This document shows, piece by piece, positions 1 through 8,639 of a stretch of 64,000 nt of DNA (position 1 is its first letter; the number at the start of each line of letters is the position of its first letter). Source of the stretch: Methylococcales bacterium. GTDB taxonomy: Bacteria > Pseudomonadota > Gammaproteobacteria > Methylococcales > Methylomonadaceae. The stretch is from assembly GCA_026398895.1 (NCBI GenBank), contig JAPLRZ010000036.1, positions 53,225 to 117,224 on the forward strand. Reading direction: 5' to 3'. The notes under the pieces are model-generated. The model saw only the letters and a program-made list of their open reading frames with translations. It searched no databases and was not told the DNA's origin. The position numbers were made by a program, and so were the translations under genes.

Positions 1-60
1 ACCACTAGCAACGGGTAGTGAACCCAATAAAAATAGTACAGAATAATTCTTAATTTTCAT
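1..60 (-). CDS. 5' end of an exported protein (partial)
   Basis: Read on the minus strand, an ATG at 60 opens 20 codons that run off the left edge. They encode MKIKNY followed by a hydrophobic stretch (SVLFLLGSLPVASG), which looks like an N-terminal signal peptide. No strong ribosome binding site is visible upstream. Too little is present to name the product. Confidence 0.45.
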   Translation of the reverse strand, partial: MKIKNYSVLFLLGSLPVASG

Positions 61-203
61 GGGGAATCAAGTAATGGCAAAAGACGCATGGTTTTATAGA
101 GATTTTTCGGTAATGCAATAGTGTATTTTACCTAGATTGCTGTTTTATGTCTGAACTCATTGCCTACGGTAGTAAAATTTAGCCTAAATAAGCAATGTTT
201 AAC

Positions 204-1865
204 TTAAAATTTATTCACCAAGCCTGTCACACGCGCTACTTTTTGTTCAATACTGGCAGTAAAAACCGCTTTATCTGCGACTAACTTAACGGTTTTTTTA
301 GCGCGGGTAATGGCGGTGTACAGCAACTCTTTGGTCAATACAGGATTAATATTATCAGGCAATACGATTAACACCTCCTCGAATTCAGAGCCTTGGCTTT
401 TGTGTATAGTCATGGCAAATACTGTTTCACATTGAGCAAGTCGGCTGGGTAAATAACTTTTCACACTGCCGTCTGGACGCTGAAAAAATACCATTAGCCG
501 ATTGTTTTGGTTTTTATCAGCCAAACAAAGCCCAATATCACCGTTGTATAAATGCAAGGCTGGATTATTTTGCGTCACCAACACAGGGCGACCGACATAC
601 CATAGCCCCGCGACTTGAATCCGTCCTTGTTGGGCTAGTTTTTGAACAACACGGTCATTAATATCAGCAACGCTATTTTTGCCTTCTCGATTAGAACACA
701 ACACTTGAAAACGATTAAACGCCTGATAAATATCAGTAAACGGCTTGTTCTGTTGAATTAAGCGCAAATAATCGGCTTGTTGTGTGGCGATATAAGTAAT
801 CAAATCGCTTTCCAGCAAGCAGATATTTTCATTATTCGAGTTGAGCAACTGCCAAGCCAGTTCGGTATTTTGCTGATTCACCGCGACAGCTAACTGTTTT
901 ATATTGTCATCAAAACGATGTGCAGTTTGTAATTCCACCGTGTGTGTTGGCAAAGCTTGAGTTAAATCTGCCAGCACCGCGCCTGATTCCACTGACGCTA
1001 ATTGATCTTTATCGCCCAATAAAATTAATCGCGCCGACGGTTTTAAAGCATCGAGTAATTTACTCATTAATGCCAAATCCACCATCGATGCTTCATCCAC
1101 CACCACTACATCATAAATCAGTGGATTATCGGCATGATGGCGAAAATAAGGGGATGCTAATTTTGCACCCAGTAATCGATGTAATGTGCTGACATTTTCG
1201 GGAAGTCGCGCTTTTATTTCTTCTGAACAATTCAACTTGGTTTTATTAAAACCAATCGATTCTTGCAAACGCATCGCGGCTTTACCCGTAGGCGCGGCTA
1301 AGGCGATATGCAGCGGTTCTTGAGCTAACTCTTGCAACACCGCAAGAATTTTAACCACCGTGGTGGTTTTACCTGTACCAGGGCCGCCTGTGATAATAGA
1401 AAAATTTTGCTGAACTGCCATGCGAGCGGCTTCACGCTGCCAGTCTATTTCAGCCGTTTGTTTACCAAAATAAACATCCAATAAAATATCTACGTTATCA
1501 ACAACATGATGATGAGCAGCAATGGCTTTGATTTGCAGAGTTAAGCGATTTTCATAATGCCAATAACGCTGTAAATATAAACGGTTCTGCTCCAGCACCA
1601 ATGGCAACAGGGTCGAATCTTCGGCAGGACTGTAAGCGGCTAAGCTCGATGCTAATACCAATGCTTTGTCCTCCTCATTCAAGAGAATACAACTGTGACC
1701 TTGATTATGTTGATAGGACAAGGTTAGCACAATGGTTTCAAATGCTAATTTTTGTGCGTTTTCAAGAGCGGTGCGTTCTTTTAAAAACCGTGCAAATGCA
1801 CTGTCGAGACGAGAAAATGCGCAGGGTTCAGCACTGGTTTTACTAATTAATGAAGTTTCTGTCAT
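204..1865 (-). CDS. recD: RecD, exonuclease V alpha subunit (superfamily 1 helicase)
   Basis: This is the 5'-3' helicase subunit of RecBCD, which unwinds and degrades double-strand DNA ends and prepares them for recombination. The 553-residue protein has Walker A GPGTGKT (161-167), Walker B VVVVDEAS in the middle, and the C-terminal helicase motifs MTIHKSQGSEF and LYTAITRAK. The length is close to the roughly 600 residues usual for RecD. recB and recC normally lie upstream, but here the upstream side holds dispersed repeats and a restriction operon, so recD is separated from its partners within this window. RecD2-type proteins are longer at the N terminus, which favours RecD proper. Confidence 0.92.
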   Translation of the reverse strand: MTETSLISKTSAEPCAFSRLDSAFARFLKERTALENAQKLAFETIVLTLSYQHNQGHSCILLNEEDKALVLASSLAAYSPAEDSTLLPLVLEQNRLYLQRYWHYENRLTLQIKAIAAHHHVVDNVDILLDVYFGKQTAEIDWQREAARMAVQQNFSIITGGPGTGKTTTVVKILAVLQELAQEPLHIALAAPTGKAAMRLQESIGFNKTKLNCSEEIKARLPENVSTLHRLLGAKLASPYFRHHADNPLIYDVVVVDEASMVDLALMSKLLDALKPSARLILLGDKDQLASVESGAVLADLTQALPTHTVELQTAHRFDDNIKQLAVAVNQQNTELAWQLLNSNNENICLLESDLITYIATQQADYLRLIQQNKPFTDIYQAFNRFQVLCSNREGKNSVADINDRVVQKLAQQGRIQVAGLWYVGRPVLVTQNNPALHLYNGDIGLCLADKNQNNRLMVFFQRPDGSVKSYLPSRLAQCETVFAMTIHKSQGSEFEEVLIVLPDNINPVLTKELLYTAITRAKKTVKLVADKAVFTASIEQKVARVTGLVNKF

Positions 1866-1919
1866 AGTGTTGGTCTATTAAAAGTGATGGGGCTATAGCT
1901 AAAGAAAAATAAAATGATA

Positions 1920-1992
1920 CTGTTCGTGGTGAGCTGTGAGCTTGTCGAACAGTCGAACCACATTCACACTTCGACAAGCTCAGTGCGAACGG
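1920..1992. repeat. Dispersed palindromic repeat, TTCGACAAGCTCAG family
   Basis: The composite inverted repeat has arms starting GTTCGTGGTGAGC and ending GCTCAGTGCGAACGG, with two internal CTTGTCGAA-type cores. A near-identical copy in opposite orientation lies at 38994-39085. Other copies are at 4999-5120, 5528-5590 and 7696-7753 and inside the gene at 35832-38909. Confidence 0.9.
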
Positions 1993-2054
1993 TTTTTTTA
2001 ATCAATTTAAAATACTTTAGCTATATCATTTGCTATAGAGATTGTGAAAGTATT

Positions 2055-2106
2055 GATGTGGGAGAGGCTTTAGCCTCGCATTCGAGGCTAAAGCCTCTCC
2101 CACATC
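2055..2106. repeat. Long perfect hairpin (GATGTGGGAGAGGCTTTAGC arms)
   Basis: Arms of about 24 nt are perfectly complementary around a short central loop. The element lies between recD and the type III res gene. No T-tract follows on either strand, so it reads as a dispersed palindrome rather than a classical terminator. Confidence 0.85.
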
Positions 2107-2148
2107 ATATAAAAACAATGGAGCTAACATAATCGTTTTATTAACGGA

Positions 2149-4644
2149 TTAATACTGACCCATATTTTCAATCCGAAACGGTTGATCCTTTACGATTTTA
2201 TGAGTCGATTCACTATAACGCATCATCCAAAATTGCCCATCATCTTGTAACGTGAGCATCAAAGGTTTTCCATACACTTTATGTTCAGCGGTTATTTTTT
2301 CCAGCGTATCTTCGCTATTTAAAATATGCCCGCCCTTAATTTCAATCAATAACATCCCTTCGCCGCGAATACGATTATTAACCCCGATAATAAAATCTGG
2401 AAAATAACGCTGTCCATTGGGTAATACAATCCCTACTGAATACGGTTTACGATCTTTATTTCTATGCCACCAACTCACTGTTTTACTGGTATCTGTTTCT
2501 AAAACTCTCGCAAACTTGCACTCTGTTTCGTTTAAATCGCTGGGCATAATGCCATAGCTATTTAAACTCGCTCGATTAATAGCTTCAGACGCTTCTATTT
2601 CCTTGGGTAATTCAGCGGTTAAAATAATTTCTTTGTAGTCGGCTAGATAGGCTTTAGAGGCATTGCGGATTATCTTTGGATAAGAAACTAATATTGTATG
2701 TAAACAGCGTATCAACTCGCTATCAGATAAATCCATGCCTCGATGTCGGATATATTCGGATTTTAACCGCGTCAATAAAGAGCTTTGTAAATCCTTTAAA
2801 TCAATAAATTCAGCATCAAATAAAACCAGTTGAGCGCGTCGCGCTATGTCAGTCGCTGATAATCTTGCTTGGATGTTTTCAAGTAATTTATCGTCTTGAT
2901 TAAAAATATCAATGGTTTGACGAATAATCTCTCTATTTCTACGCAACCCTGCATTTAATAGCGCGTCATCCAATCGTATTTTAGCAATAATACTGTCGGC
3001 TAATCCTGTGCTTAACGGTATACGCTCAGTTTTAAGCTGCACAGGGATAATGTCGCGTAACGCATAATAGCGATTGCCATTAATAGGCGGGCGATAATTG
3101 AGCGGCTTTTTATCGCCAATTTTATTTGCGTTTGGCTCAATAAAATCGCCTAATAATGCCCCCAATAAGGTTAAATTTTCGCCGCTATATTCATATACTA
3201 AAGGATTCTGATGATTGTTTTCTGTTTCGGGTTTTTCTTCCCATGCTGGCGGATGATAGGGATTAGGCAATAATGACAGTTGCCCATTATAAGATACCTG
3301 CACTTGTGTTGTTCCTGCGGTTTTTACCAGCAACGTATAGGGCGTAATTGCGGACATTTGTGTTTGAATCGCGTTGATTTTTTCCGCTGCACTAATCAAA
3401 CCGCCTTGTGTTTCACTATCCGCTAAAAACACATAACCAAAGCGTAATAGATTCGGTAAGGTTTTATTTGCGGCTTGCGTTTGCAAACGCCGATGTACGC
3501 GTAAAATACGCCCCACCACTTGAATGCCAAAATCGGTGCTTTGTGTACTGCGTAAAGAAACTAAAGTAAAAGCGCGGGGAGCATCAAAACCCAGTGCAGC
3601 CGCCACTTTAAAAATCAACACCTCTTTACTTTCATCACGCGCTACCACTGATAAATCATCATTCGGATCATCGGAGGTATACCACGCAATGGCTTCTTCA
3701 GGCACACCGATTTCTATCAAACGTTGTCTAGTTTTTTCAACCGTCATTTCTCCCGCTTTGCCTTTACTGTCAATTTGCACCAACATTAATGGAACAAGAG
3801 GAATTTTTAAGTTAGCTAATTCATTTTTAATGGCTTGATGTGTTTGCCAGCCGCCTTCTAAAGCAGTCAATTCTAAATCAATTGGGACTTGCTGATTATC
3901 AGGGACAAGATAGGCAATCGACTTCACTGCTTCTTTAATCAGCCCCACATCAACCGCACTATCACGCGAGACCTGAATTTTATGAATTTCAGCTAAACCT
4001 GCGGCTTTTTTGAATTTATCGACATCGGTATCATTAGGCGTGGCAGTAATCAATAGCGAAAACTCAGGCGACATAATGTCCCGATAAAATTTAACTGCTT
4101 CATTTTCTTTGCTAAAGGTATGATGTGCTTCATCAATCACCACACCAATACGAAAACCCAGCTCACGCAATTCAAAAATAAACACATCCAAGGATAACGA
4201 CACATCACCACTTTTCCGTAACAACCGTGTCGTGGCATTATTCGCCGCTACCGATGCCCAAGTCGTGACAAACACATCGCCGCTGTTGGCTTTATGTGCA
4301 ATGCGTTCACTGCTTAAGTCACGAATGTTCAGCCCATTAAAATCTTTTTTTAACGCACTTTTAGCTTGTTCTACCAAATTTTTAAACGGCGTGAACCAAA
4401 ACCAAACAATCTTGGCATTATTAGGGTGATTGCAATTTGAAAAAGCCTCGGCAATTAACCCCGCCATTAAGGTTTTACCTGCACCTGTTGGAGCTTCTAG
4501 CAATACACAACCATTAAACGCGCTAATTGTGCGGCGGCTTTCCACATCATTGGCTTGTTGTAATTGGCTTTCGGTATAGCGAAAAATCTCTAAGGCATTA
4601 TTAACTGCATCTTCTTGATAACCTTTAGGCGATACGATACTCAT
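2149..4644 (-). CDS. Type III restriction enzyme, Res (helicase/nuclease) subunit
   Basis: This is the ATP-dependent translocase and cleavage subunit of a type III restriction-modification system. The 831-residue protein has Walker A APTGAGKT (51-58), a DEAH box (VVIDEAHHTF, near residue 170), a superfamily 2 motif VI-like stretch (QVVGRILRVHR), and a C-terminal PDF...IEIKGG motif fitting a PD-(D/E)xK nuclease. A good ribosome binding site (GGGAG) precedes the ATG at 4644. It is downstream of mod (5179-6834) and a small ORF on the same strand. It is somewhat shorter than many Res proteins (900-1000 residues). The pairing with an adjacent beta-class methylase supports type III over a stand-alone helicase. 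Confidence 0.88.
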   Translation of the reverse strand: MSIVSPKGYQEDAVNNALEIFRYTESQLQQANDVESRRTISAFNGCVLLEAPTGAGKTLMAGLIAEAFSNCNHPNNAKIVWFWFTPFKNLVEQAKSALKKDFNGLNIRDLSSERIAHKANSGDVFVTTWASVAANNATTRLLRKSGDVSLSLDVFIFELRELGFRIGVVIDEAHHTFSKENEAVKFYRDIMSPEFSLLITATPNDTDVDKFKKAAGLAEIHKIQVSRDSAVDVGLIKEAVKSIAYLVPDNQQVPIDLELTALEGGWQTHQAIKNELANLKIPLVPLMLVQIDSKGKAGEMTVEKTRQRLIEIGVPEEAIAWYTSDDPNDDLSVVARDESKEVLIFKVAAALGFDAPRAFTLVSLRSTQSTDFGIQVVGRILRVHRRLQTQAANKTLPNLLRFGYVFLADSETQGGLISAAEKINAIQTQMSAITPYTLLVKTAGTTQVQVSYNGQLSLLPNPYHPPAWEEKPETENNHQNPLVYEYSGENLTLLGALLGDFIEPNANKIGDKKPLNYRPPINGNRYYALRDIIPVQLKTERIPLSTGLADSIIAKIRLDDALLNAGLRRNREIIRQTIDIFNQDDKLLENIQARLSATDIARRAQLVLFDAEFIDLKDLQSSLLTRLKSEYIRHRGMDLSDSELIRCLHTILVSYPKIIRNASKAYLADYKEIILTAELPKEIEASEAINRASLNSYGIMPSDLNETECKFARVLETDTSKTVSWWHRNKDRKPYSVGIVLPNGQRYFPDFIIGVNNRIRGEGMLLIEIKGGHILNSEDTLEKITAEHKVYGKPLMLTLQDDGQFWMMRYSESTHKIVKDQPFRIENMGQY

Positions 4645-4666
4645 GCTTTACTCCCAAAAAAAATCC

Positions 4667-4912
4667 TTATTCATCATCAGGAAAATACTCTAAAACCTCA
4701 TCACGTTCCGCTTCCAGTTTTTCCCAGTCAGGCGATTGATAAGAGCGAATATTGGCTTCATCAATATTTTGTTTATCAAAAAACGTATAAACAGGACGAA
4801 AAGCCGCACGATACAAATAATTCAAGTGCCAGTGCATTTCAGTTTCACCATTAATTCGGCGATAAATCTCCAGCACAATGTCTTTATCGCTTGCATTTGT
4901 TAAGTCTGACAT
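4667..4912 (-). CDS. Small acidic protein between mod and res
   Basis: The 81-residue ORF has a good ribosome binding site (AGGAA, 8 nt before the ATG) and lies 22 bp upstream of res. It is acidic and probably helical, with an aromatic centre (RPVYTFFDKQN) and the tail EVLEYFPDDE. I do not recognise a family. Position suggests an accessory of the restriction system, but nothing in the sequence shows this. Confidence 0.65.
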   Translation of the reverse strand: MSDLTNASDKDIVLEIYRRINGETEMHWHLNYLYRAAFRPVYTFFDKQNIDEANIRSYQSPDWEKLEAERDEVLEYFPDDE

Positions 4913-4966
4913 TTTGATAATTCCTTAGGTTTAAGAGGTGTATTTCAATCTGGTTTCCACGCGCTG

Positions 4967-5163
4967 TTGGAATACAAACCAAGGTTTGAACTCCGAATGC
5001 CCACAGTTAAGAATTTTTCCGTTCGCCCTGAGCTTGTCGAAGGGTGAATGGAAAAATCCGAAGCAAGAAGTTAAGCCGTTCAGCTTCGACAAGCTCAGCA
5101 CGAACGGCTTAACTGTGGGCAGTGACGCGCCGCAGGAGTACAAACCTAGGCTTGTAATCCGAA
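4967..5163. repeat. Nested composite palindrome between mod and the small ORF
   Basis: Three inverted-repeat layers are nested. The outer layer has GGAATACAAACC / GGAGTACAAACC modules, each followed by ATCCGAATG or ACTCCGAATG. The middle layer is GCCCACAGTTAAG (4999-5011) against CTTAACTGTGGGC (5108-5120). The inner layer is CGTTCGCCCTGAGCTTGTCG against CTTCGACAAGCTCAGCACG. Open frames across it on both strands are translations of the repeat, not genes. Confidence 0.88.
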
Positions 5164-5178
5164 TGGAAGTTATAGCCG

Positions 5179-6834
5179 TCATGCTTTAACGCCTGTACCA
5201 AAGCGGTCAAGCAAAAATTTTGGTATCGGCAAGCAAGTCAGGTTTGCATTTTCAATATAGTGGCTTAATAAAGCAGGTTGCCATGAATAAACCGTTGTTT
5301 GTTGTTTTTCTAAACACTCAGTGACGGCGGTTAATTCCTGTTCAGTCAATTGGCATAGATACATCACCGTGTTATCAGCGGTTTGCAGTTGCTGTACGCT
5401 TGAGTTGGGATTAAAAACCGATAAAGCCACACCGTGACTCAGTTGTAACGCTGTCCATATTTGCGAATGTTGTATTTCAGTTAATAGTGTTTCTGAGGCA
5501 ATGCGGCGGGTTTTTAAGTAAGCAAAGCCTGTCCTGAGCTTAGTCGAAGGAAGTCCAGTCGAAGGATTAACGCCTAAGCCTTCGACTTGTTCCGCTTTTT
5601 GGTTGGTGTAGCCTTGCATCACGCGGCGCACCCGTTCAGCGCACACATCACGGCACAAGTTTTTATCGGGTTCTGCTTCGGTGGCTTCGGTGTTGGAAAC
5701 CAGAATAAAGCGGCGGTTGCCGCCGTCTTCGGCATTGAGTTTTAAAACTGCGTGGGCGGTTGTGCCTGAGCCTGCGAAAAAGTCTAAAACTATTGAATCT
5801 TTATCGCTCGCGCCTTGCCTGACTAATTCCTGTACAAATTGAGACGATTTTGGAAAATCAAAAGTGCGATACCCGAAAATATCATCTATTTCTCTAGTGC
5901 CATGATAAGTGTATAAATCTTGTCCGATTAATGACGAATAGCCCGTAAATTCGCTTTGCATTTCAGCCAGAAACACTTTTAATCTTGGTCTTCCAGTTGG
6001 CTTTGAAGACCATAACACTCTTTTTTCTTCAATTAGTTGAGCCATTCTTTTTTTGTCGAATCGCCACCCCTGTTTAGGTCTTCCATAATTAATGCCTGTT
6101 GCGTGGTCGATTAAATCATAATGCAAATTAGGGCGGGCTTTTTCATCGGCTAAACCAACCATATTTCCACTTGTCCAACTTCCACGAATATCATTATCGG
6201 GATTTTTAAATTGTTCTCGGTCTCTTTCATCGCCTCTAATTTTCTGCCCGTAACATAAAACATATTCATGGTCTAAAGACGCGCCTGTTTTGGTTCTATT
6301 GTCTTTATTTTGTCTGCTTTTCCAAACAAATAAACCTATTCTGTTTGATTCTCCAAAAACCTGATTCATTAATAACCCAAGATTTAAAACCTCGTTATCA
6401 TCAATCGAAACAAAAATCACCCCATCCTCAGCCAACAAATCCCGCGCTAATTCCAAACGCCGATACATAAACTCCAGCCATTTGGAATGTTTATAAACAT
6501 CATCCTTATCAATAAAACGGTCGTTATAAACAAAATCCTTATTGCCCGTGTTATACGGTGGGTCGATATAAATACATTTCACCTGACCTTTATATGTCAT
6601 GCGCAAATAACGCAAAGCATCAAAATTATCACCCTCAATAATTAAATTCTGAAAAGGCGCGTCACCACACGATAATGATTCATCCAAATCCAAAGCGACA
6701 AAATCGGTATTAATCGCCCGTTCGTGTTCAATATCATCACGCTCCCAATATAAACCAAAGCGCGGCTTTTGATTTTTTGCGCGTAATTCTCTAATTAACT
6801 CTTCTTTGCTGTAATCGTCGTAATTATCTGCCAC
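5179..6834 (-). CDS. Type III DNA methyltransferase, Mod subunit
   Basis: This S-adenosylmethionine-dependent DNA adenine methylase also provides sequence recognition for the Res subunit. The 551-residue protein has DPPYNTGNKDF (91-101) before FAGSGTT (353-359), the motif order of beta-class N6-adenine methylases, with the target-recognition region between them. The start is a GTG at 6834 with AGGAA 5 nt upstream. Residues about 415-436 are encoded by a dispersed palindromic repeat inserted in frame between the methylase core and the C-terminal domain. The activity of this copy is therefore uncertain. Gene order mod - small ORF - res fits one operon. Confidence 0.9.
   Translation of the reverse strand: MADNYDDYSKEELIRELRAKNQKPRFGLYWERDDIEHERAINTDFVALDLDESLSCGDAPFQNLIIEGDNFDALRYLRMTYKGQVKCIYIDPPYNTGNKDFVYNDRFIDKDDVYKHSKWLEFMYRRLELARDLLAEDGVIFVSIDDNEVLNLGLLMNQVFGESNRIGLFVWKSRQNKDNRTKTGASLDHEYVLCYGQKIRGDERDREQFKNPDNDIRGSWTSGNMVGLADEKARPNLHYDLIDHATGINYGRPKQGWRFDKKRMAQLIEEKRVLWSSKPTGRPRLKVFLAEMQSEFTGYSSLIGQDLYTYHGTREIDDIFGYRTFDFPKSSQFVQELVRQGASDKDSIVLDFFAGSGTTAHAVLKLNAEDGGNRRFILVSNTEATEAEPDKNLCRDVCAERVRRVMQGYTNQKAEQVEGLGVNPSTGLPSTKLRTGFAYLKTRRIASETLLTEIQHSQIWTALQLSHGVALSVFNPNSSVQQLQTADNTVMYLCQLTEQELTAVTECLEKQQTTVYSWQPALLSHYIENANLTCLPIPKFLLDRFGTGVKA
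5528..5590. repeat. In-frame palindromic repeat inside mod
   Basis: The stretch contains GTCCTGAGCTTAGTCGAAGG and two further GTCGAAGG / CTTCGAC cores, a degenerate copy of the TTCGACAAGCTCAG family. It adds the peptide VEGLGVNPSTGLPSTKLRTG to Mod without a frameshift. Confidence 0.8.
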
Positions 6835-6908
6835 AGTTATTCCTATTTATCAGCACAAAAAGCCCTACGTTGTTCAGTGTGTGTTAGTGCGTGGTAGTAT
6901 AACGGAAG

Positions 6909-7009
6909 GGTAGTGGGTTAAACCTGTGTTTTTCCTAGTTCGGAGTCCAAGGCATGACTTGGGCGTGTAAAAACGTCCAAAACGTGTTTTGGACTCCTGA
7001 ACCCACTAC
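6909..7009. repeat. MITE-like element with GTAGTGGGTTAAACCTG end
   Basis: The terminal inverted repeats are GTAGTGGGTTAAACCTG on the left and CTGAACCCACTAC on the right. They enclose an inner palindrome GGAGTCCAAGGCATGACTTG ... AACGTGTTTTGGACTCC. The same inner module occurs at 17018-17073, and the same ends occur with different interiors at 26109, 54526 and 56536. Confidence 0.8.
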
Positions 7010-7057
7010 AGGCTTTTACTATTGCTATTTAATACAATTCTAATGGGAACGGATGGA

Positions 7058-7627
7058 ATGAAAAAACGTTTAATTATTGCCATGACGGGCGCGACGGGCG
7101 CAATCTACGGGCTAAGAATGCTGCAAATTTTGCAACCATTAGATGAATGGGAAGGTCATTTGATTATTTCATCGGCAGGCGTAGTGAATTTAAAATATGA
7201 ATTAGATATGAAGCGGGCTGAAATCGCCGCGCTTGCTGATGTCACGCATGGTATTAATGACATTGCCGCCAGTATTGCCAGTGGTAGTTTTAAAACCGAA
7301 GGTATGATTATCGCCCCATGTTCGATGAAAACCTTAGCGGCGATTGCCCACGGTTTTGGTGATAATTTAATTTCACGCGGTGCGGATGTGGTGCTAAAAG
7401 AACGGCGGCGATTAGTGGTGATGCCGCGTGAAACGCCGTTGCATTTAGTGCATATTCGCAATATGGCGATAGTGACTGAAATGGGCGGTATTATGTATCC
7501 ACCGATGCCTGCGTTTTATAATAAATCCAATTCAATCGCGGCAATGGTTGATGAAACGGTGGGGCGGGTGTTGAGTTTTTTTGATGTGCCTGTGAATGGT
7601 TTGTTCACGCCGTGGGAAGGTTTGTAG
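7058..7627 (+). CDS. ubiX: UbiX/Pad1-type flavin prenyltransferase
   Basis: This enzyme attaches a dimethylallyl group to FMN to make the prenylated flavin cofactor of UbiD-type decarboxylases used in ubiquinone synthesis. The 189-residue product begins MKKRLIIAMTGATGAIYG with the N-terminal flavin-binding loop. It carries SGSFKTEGMIIAPCSMKTLAAIA and RRRLVVMPRETPLH, both characteristic of the family. I chose the ATG at 7058 because it gives the usual UbiX length. An in-frame ATG at 7043 and a TTG at 7022 are alternatives. It is monocistronic here, flanked by repeats. Confidence 0.88.
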   Translation: MKKRLIIAMTGATGAIYGLRMLQILQPLDEWEGHLIISSAGVVNLKYELDMKRAEIAALADVTHGINDIAASIASGSFKTEGMIIAPCSMKTLAAIAHGFGDNLISRGADVVLKERRRLVVMPRETPLHLVHIRNMAIVTEMGGIMYPPMPAFYNKSNSIAAMVDETVGRVLSFFDVPVNGLFTPWEGL

Positions 7628-7634
7628 GAAAATG

Positions 7635-7661
7635 AGAGTCCAAAATATAATTTTGGACTCT
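7635..7661. repeat. Hairpin downstream of ubiX
   Basis: The palindrome AGAGTCCAAAA ... TTTTGGACTCT is followed by TGTTTTG. It resembles the inner module of the MITE-like elements (GGAGTCC...GGACTCC) and could also stop ubiX transcription, though the T-tract is weak. Confidence 0.6.
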
Positions 7662-7695
7662 GTTTTGCGGTTAAGCGTTAGCACAATAAATGATG

Positions 7696-7753
7696 CCGTT
7701 CGTGGTGAGCTTGTCGAACCACTTTCACGCTTCGACAAGCTCAGCGCGAACGG
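7696..7753. repeat. Dispersed palindromic repeat, TTCGACAAGCTCAG family
   Basis: Arms CCGTTCGTGGTGAGCTTGTC and GACAAGCTCAGCGCGAACGG form a near-perfect inverted repeat, a short version of the copy at 1920-1992. Confidence 0.88.
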
Positions 7754-7849
7754 TTTTTTAATCACAAAAACTGCCTTCTAAAACCGTTGGGATGACATTG
7801 GTCAATGAGAGTTCAGCGCGAACGGTTTTTTAATCACAAAAACTGCCTT
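7741..7849. repeat. 37-nt direct duplication
   Basis: The 37 nt at 7741-7777 (TCAGCGCGAACGG...AACTGCCTT) recur exactly at 7813-7849. The second copy lacks the left arm of the palindrome and ends just before the methyltransferase stop codon. Confidence 0.85.
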
Positions 7850-7851
7850 AG

Positions 7852-8607
7852 CTATAACGGTTTACGCGCCCGATGACAACCTAACATTCCTGAAAAAATA
7901 GCTTTTGCTGATACATTGTCATAGCCTTTTTCTTCAAGCAGGATAGACAGTTCTTCAGTCGAGTAAAAAATTTCCAACGCATTAATAAAATACTGAATCA
8001 GATTGTATGCCGCAGGGCTACTACGGAACAACAAGCCAGTACCGCTAAGACATAGCCGTAAATACGCATAGTAAACTTTTTCTACCACGCGGTTGCTGGG
8101 TCTTAACATATCACAATGGTAAAAATAGCCATCTGGTTTAAGCACACGATGAATTTCACTGAATACATGGTCGATTCTTAAGTGCCGTGATGCAAATTGT
8201 AAAGTGACTACATCAAAATGATTGTCTGGAAAAGGCAAGGTGTGAACATCAGCAATCACGCTATTAATGTGAAACCCCAGCTTTTCAGCCCGTTGTCGTC
8301 CGACTTCCTGCATATCGGTACTACGATCAATGGCAGTAATTTCCAGCGTCGGCTCGCGTTTAAGTAAGGCGATGCCTATCGCATTAGTACCCGCACACAC
8401 ATCAAGTACCTTTTGTTGAGGTTTTAATTCAATCATCGACATAAATTGACGTAGAAACCAATTCCAACAGCCTAAACTGGCAACTTGATTGCCACGATCA
8501 TAATACGGGGCGATATTTTTAAACGCATCATTGAGTTGCTCAGACCAAACCGTGCTAAAAGCCGATTCTCGAACTTGTTCACGTTTGGTCAGTGGTGGTA
8601 AAGCCAT
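7852..8607 (-). CDS. UbiE/COQ5-like SAM methyltransferase
   Basis: This is a class I SAM-dependent methyltransferase of the UbiE group, which methylates quinone precursors at carbon. The 251-residue protein has the N-terminal IAPYYDRGNQVASLG stretch, the SAM-binding motif VLDVCAGTNAIGIAL, the acidic loop ITAIDRS, and VLKPDGYFYHCDML in post-motif I position. It follows the membrane cytochrome by 32 bp as the last gene of the electron-conduit operon. That placement suggests a paralogue working on a respiratory quinone rather than the housekeeping UbiE. The substrate is not evident from sequence. Confidence 0.78.
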   Translation of the reverse strand: MALPPLTKREQVRESAFSTVWSEQLNDAFKNIAPYYDRGNQVASLGCWNWFLRQFMSMIELKPQQKVLDVCAGTNAIGIALLKREPTLEITAIDRSTDMQEVGRQRAEKLGFHINSVIADVHTLPFPDNHFDVVTLQFASRHLRIDHVFSEIHRVLKPDGYFYHCDMLRPSNRVVEKVYYAYLRLCLSGTGLLFRSSPAAYNLIQYFINALEIFYSTEELSILLEEKGYDNVSAKAIFSGMLGCHRARKPL

Positions 8608-8639
8608 AGCTATAAAATCTCAGTTAATTAAAGTTGTTG

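Noticed and set aside
1914..2132. 72-codon open frame next to recD
   Set aside because: It runs through two palindromic repeats and its peptide is repeat-derived.
4931..5189. Overlapping open frames of about 83 codons on both strands
   Set aside because: They are translations of the nested palindromic repeat (FALSLSKG and FDKLSTNG type peptides) and have no ribosome binding site.
7156..7461. 101-codon frame opposite ubiX, and similar long antisense frames under other genes
   Set aside because: Shadow frames of well-supported genes with no family resemblance of their own.
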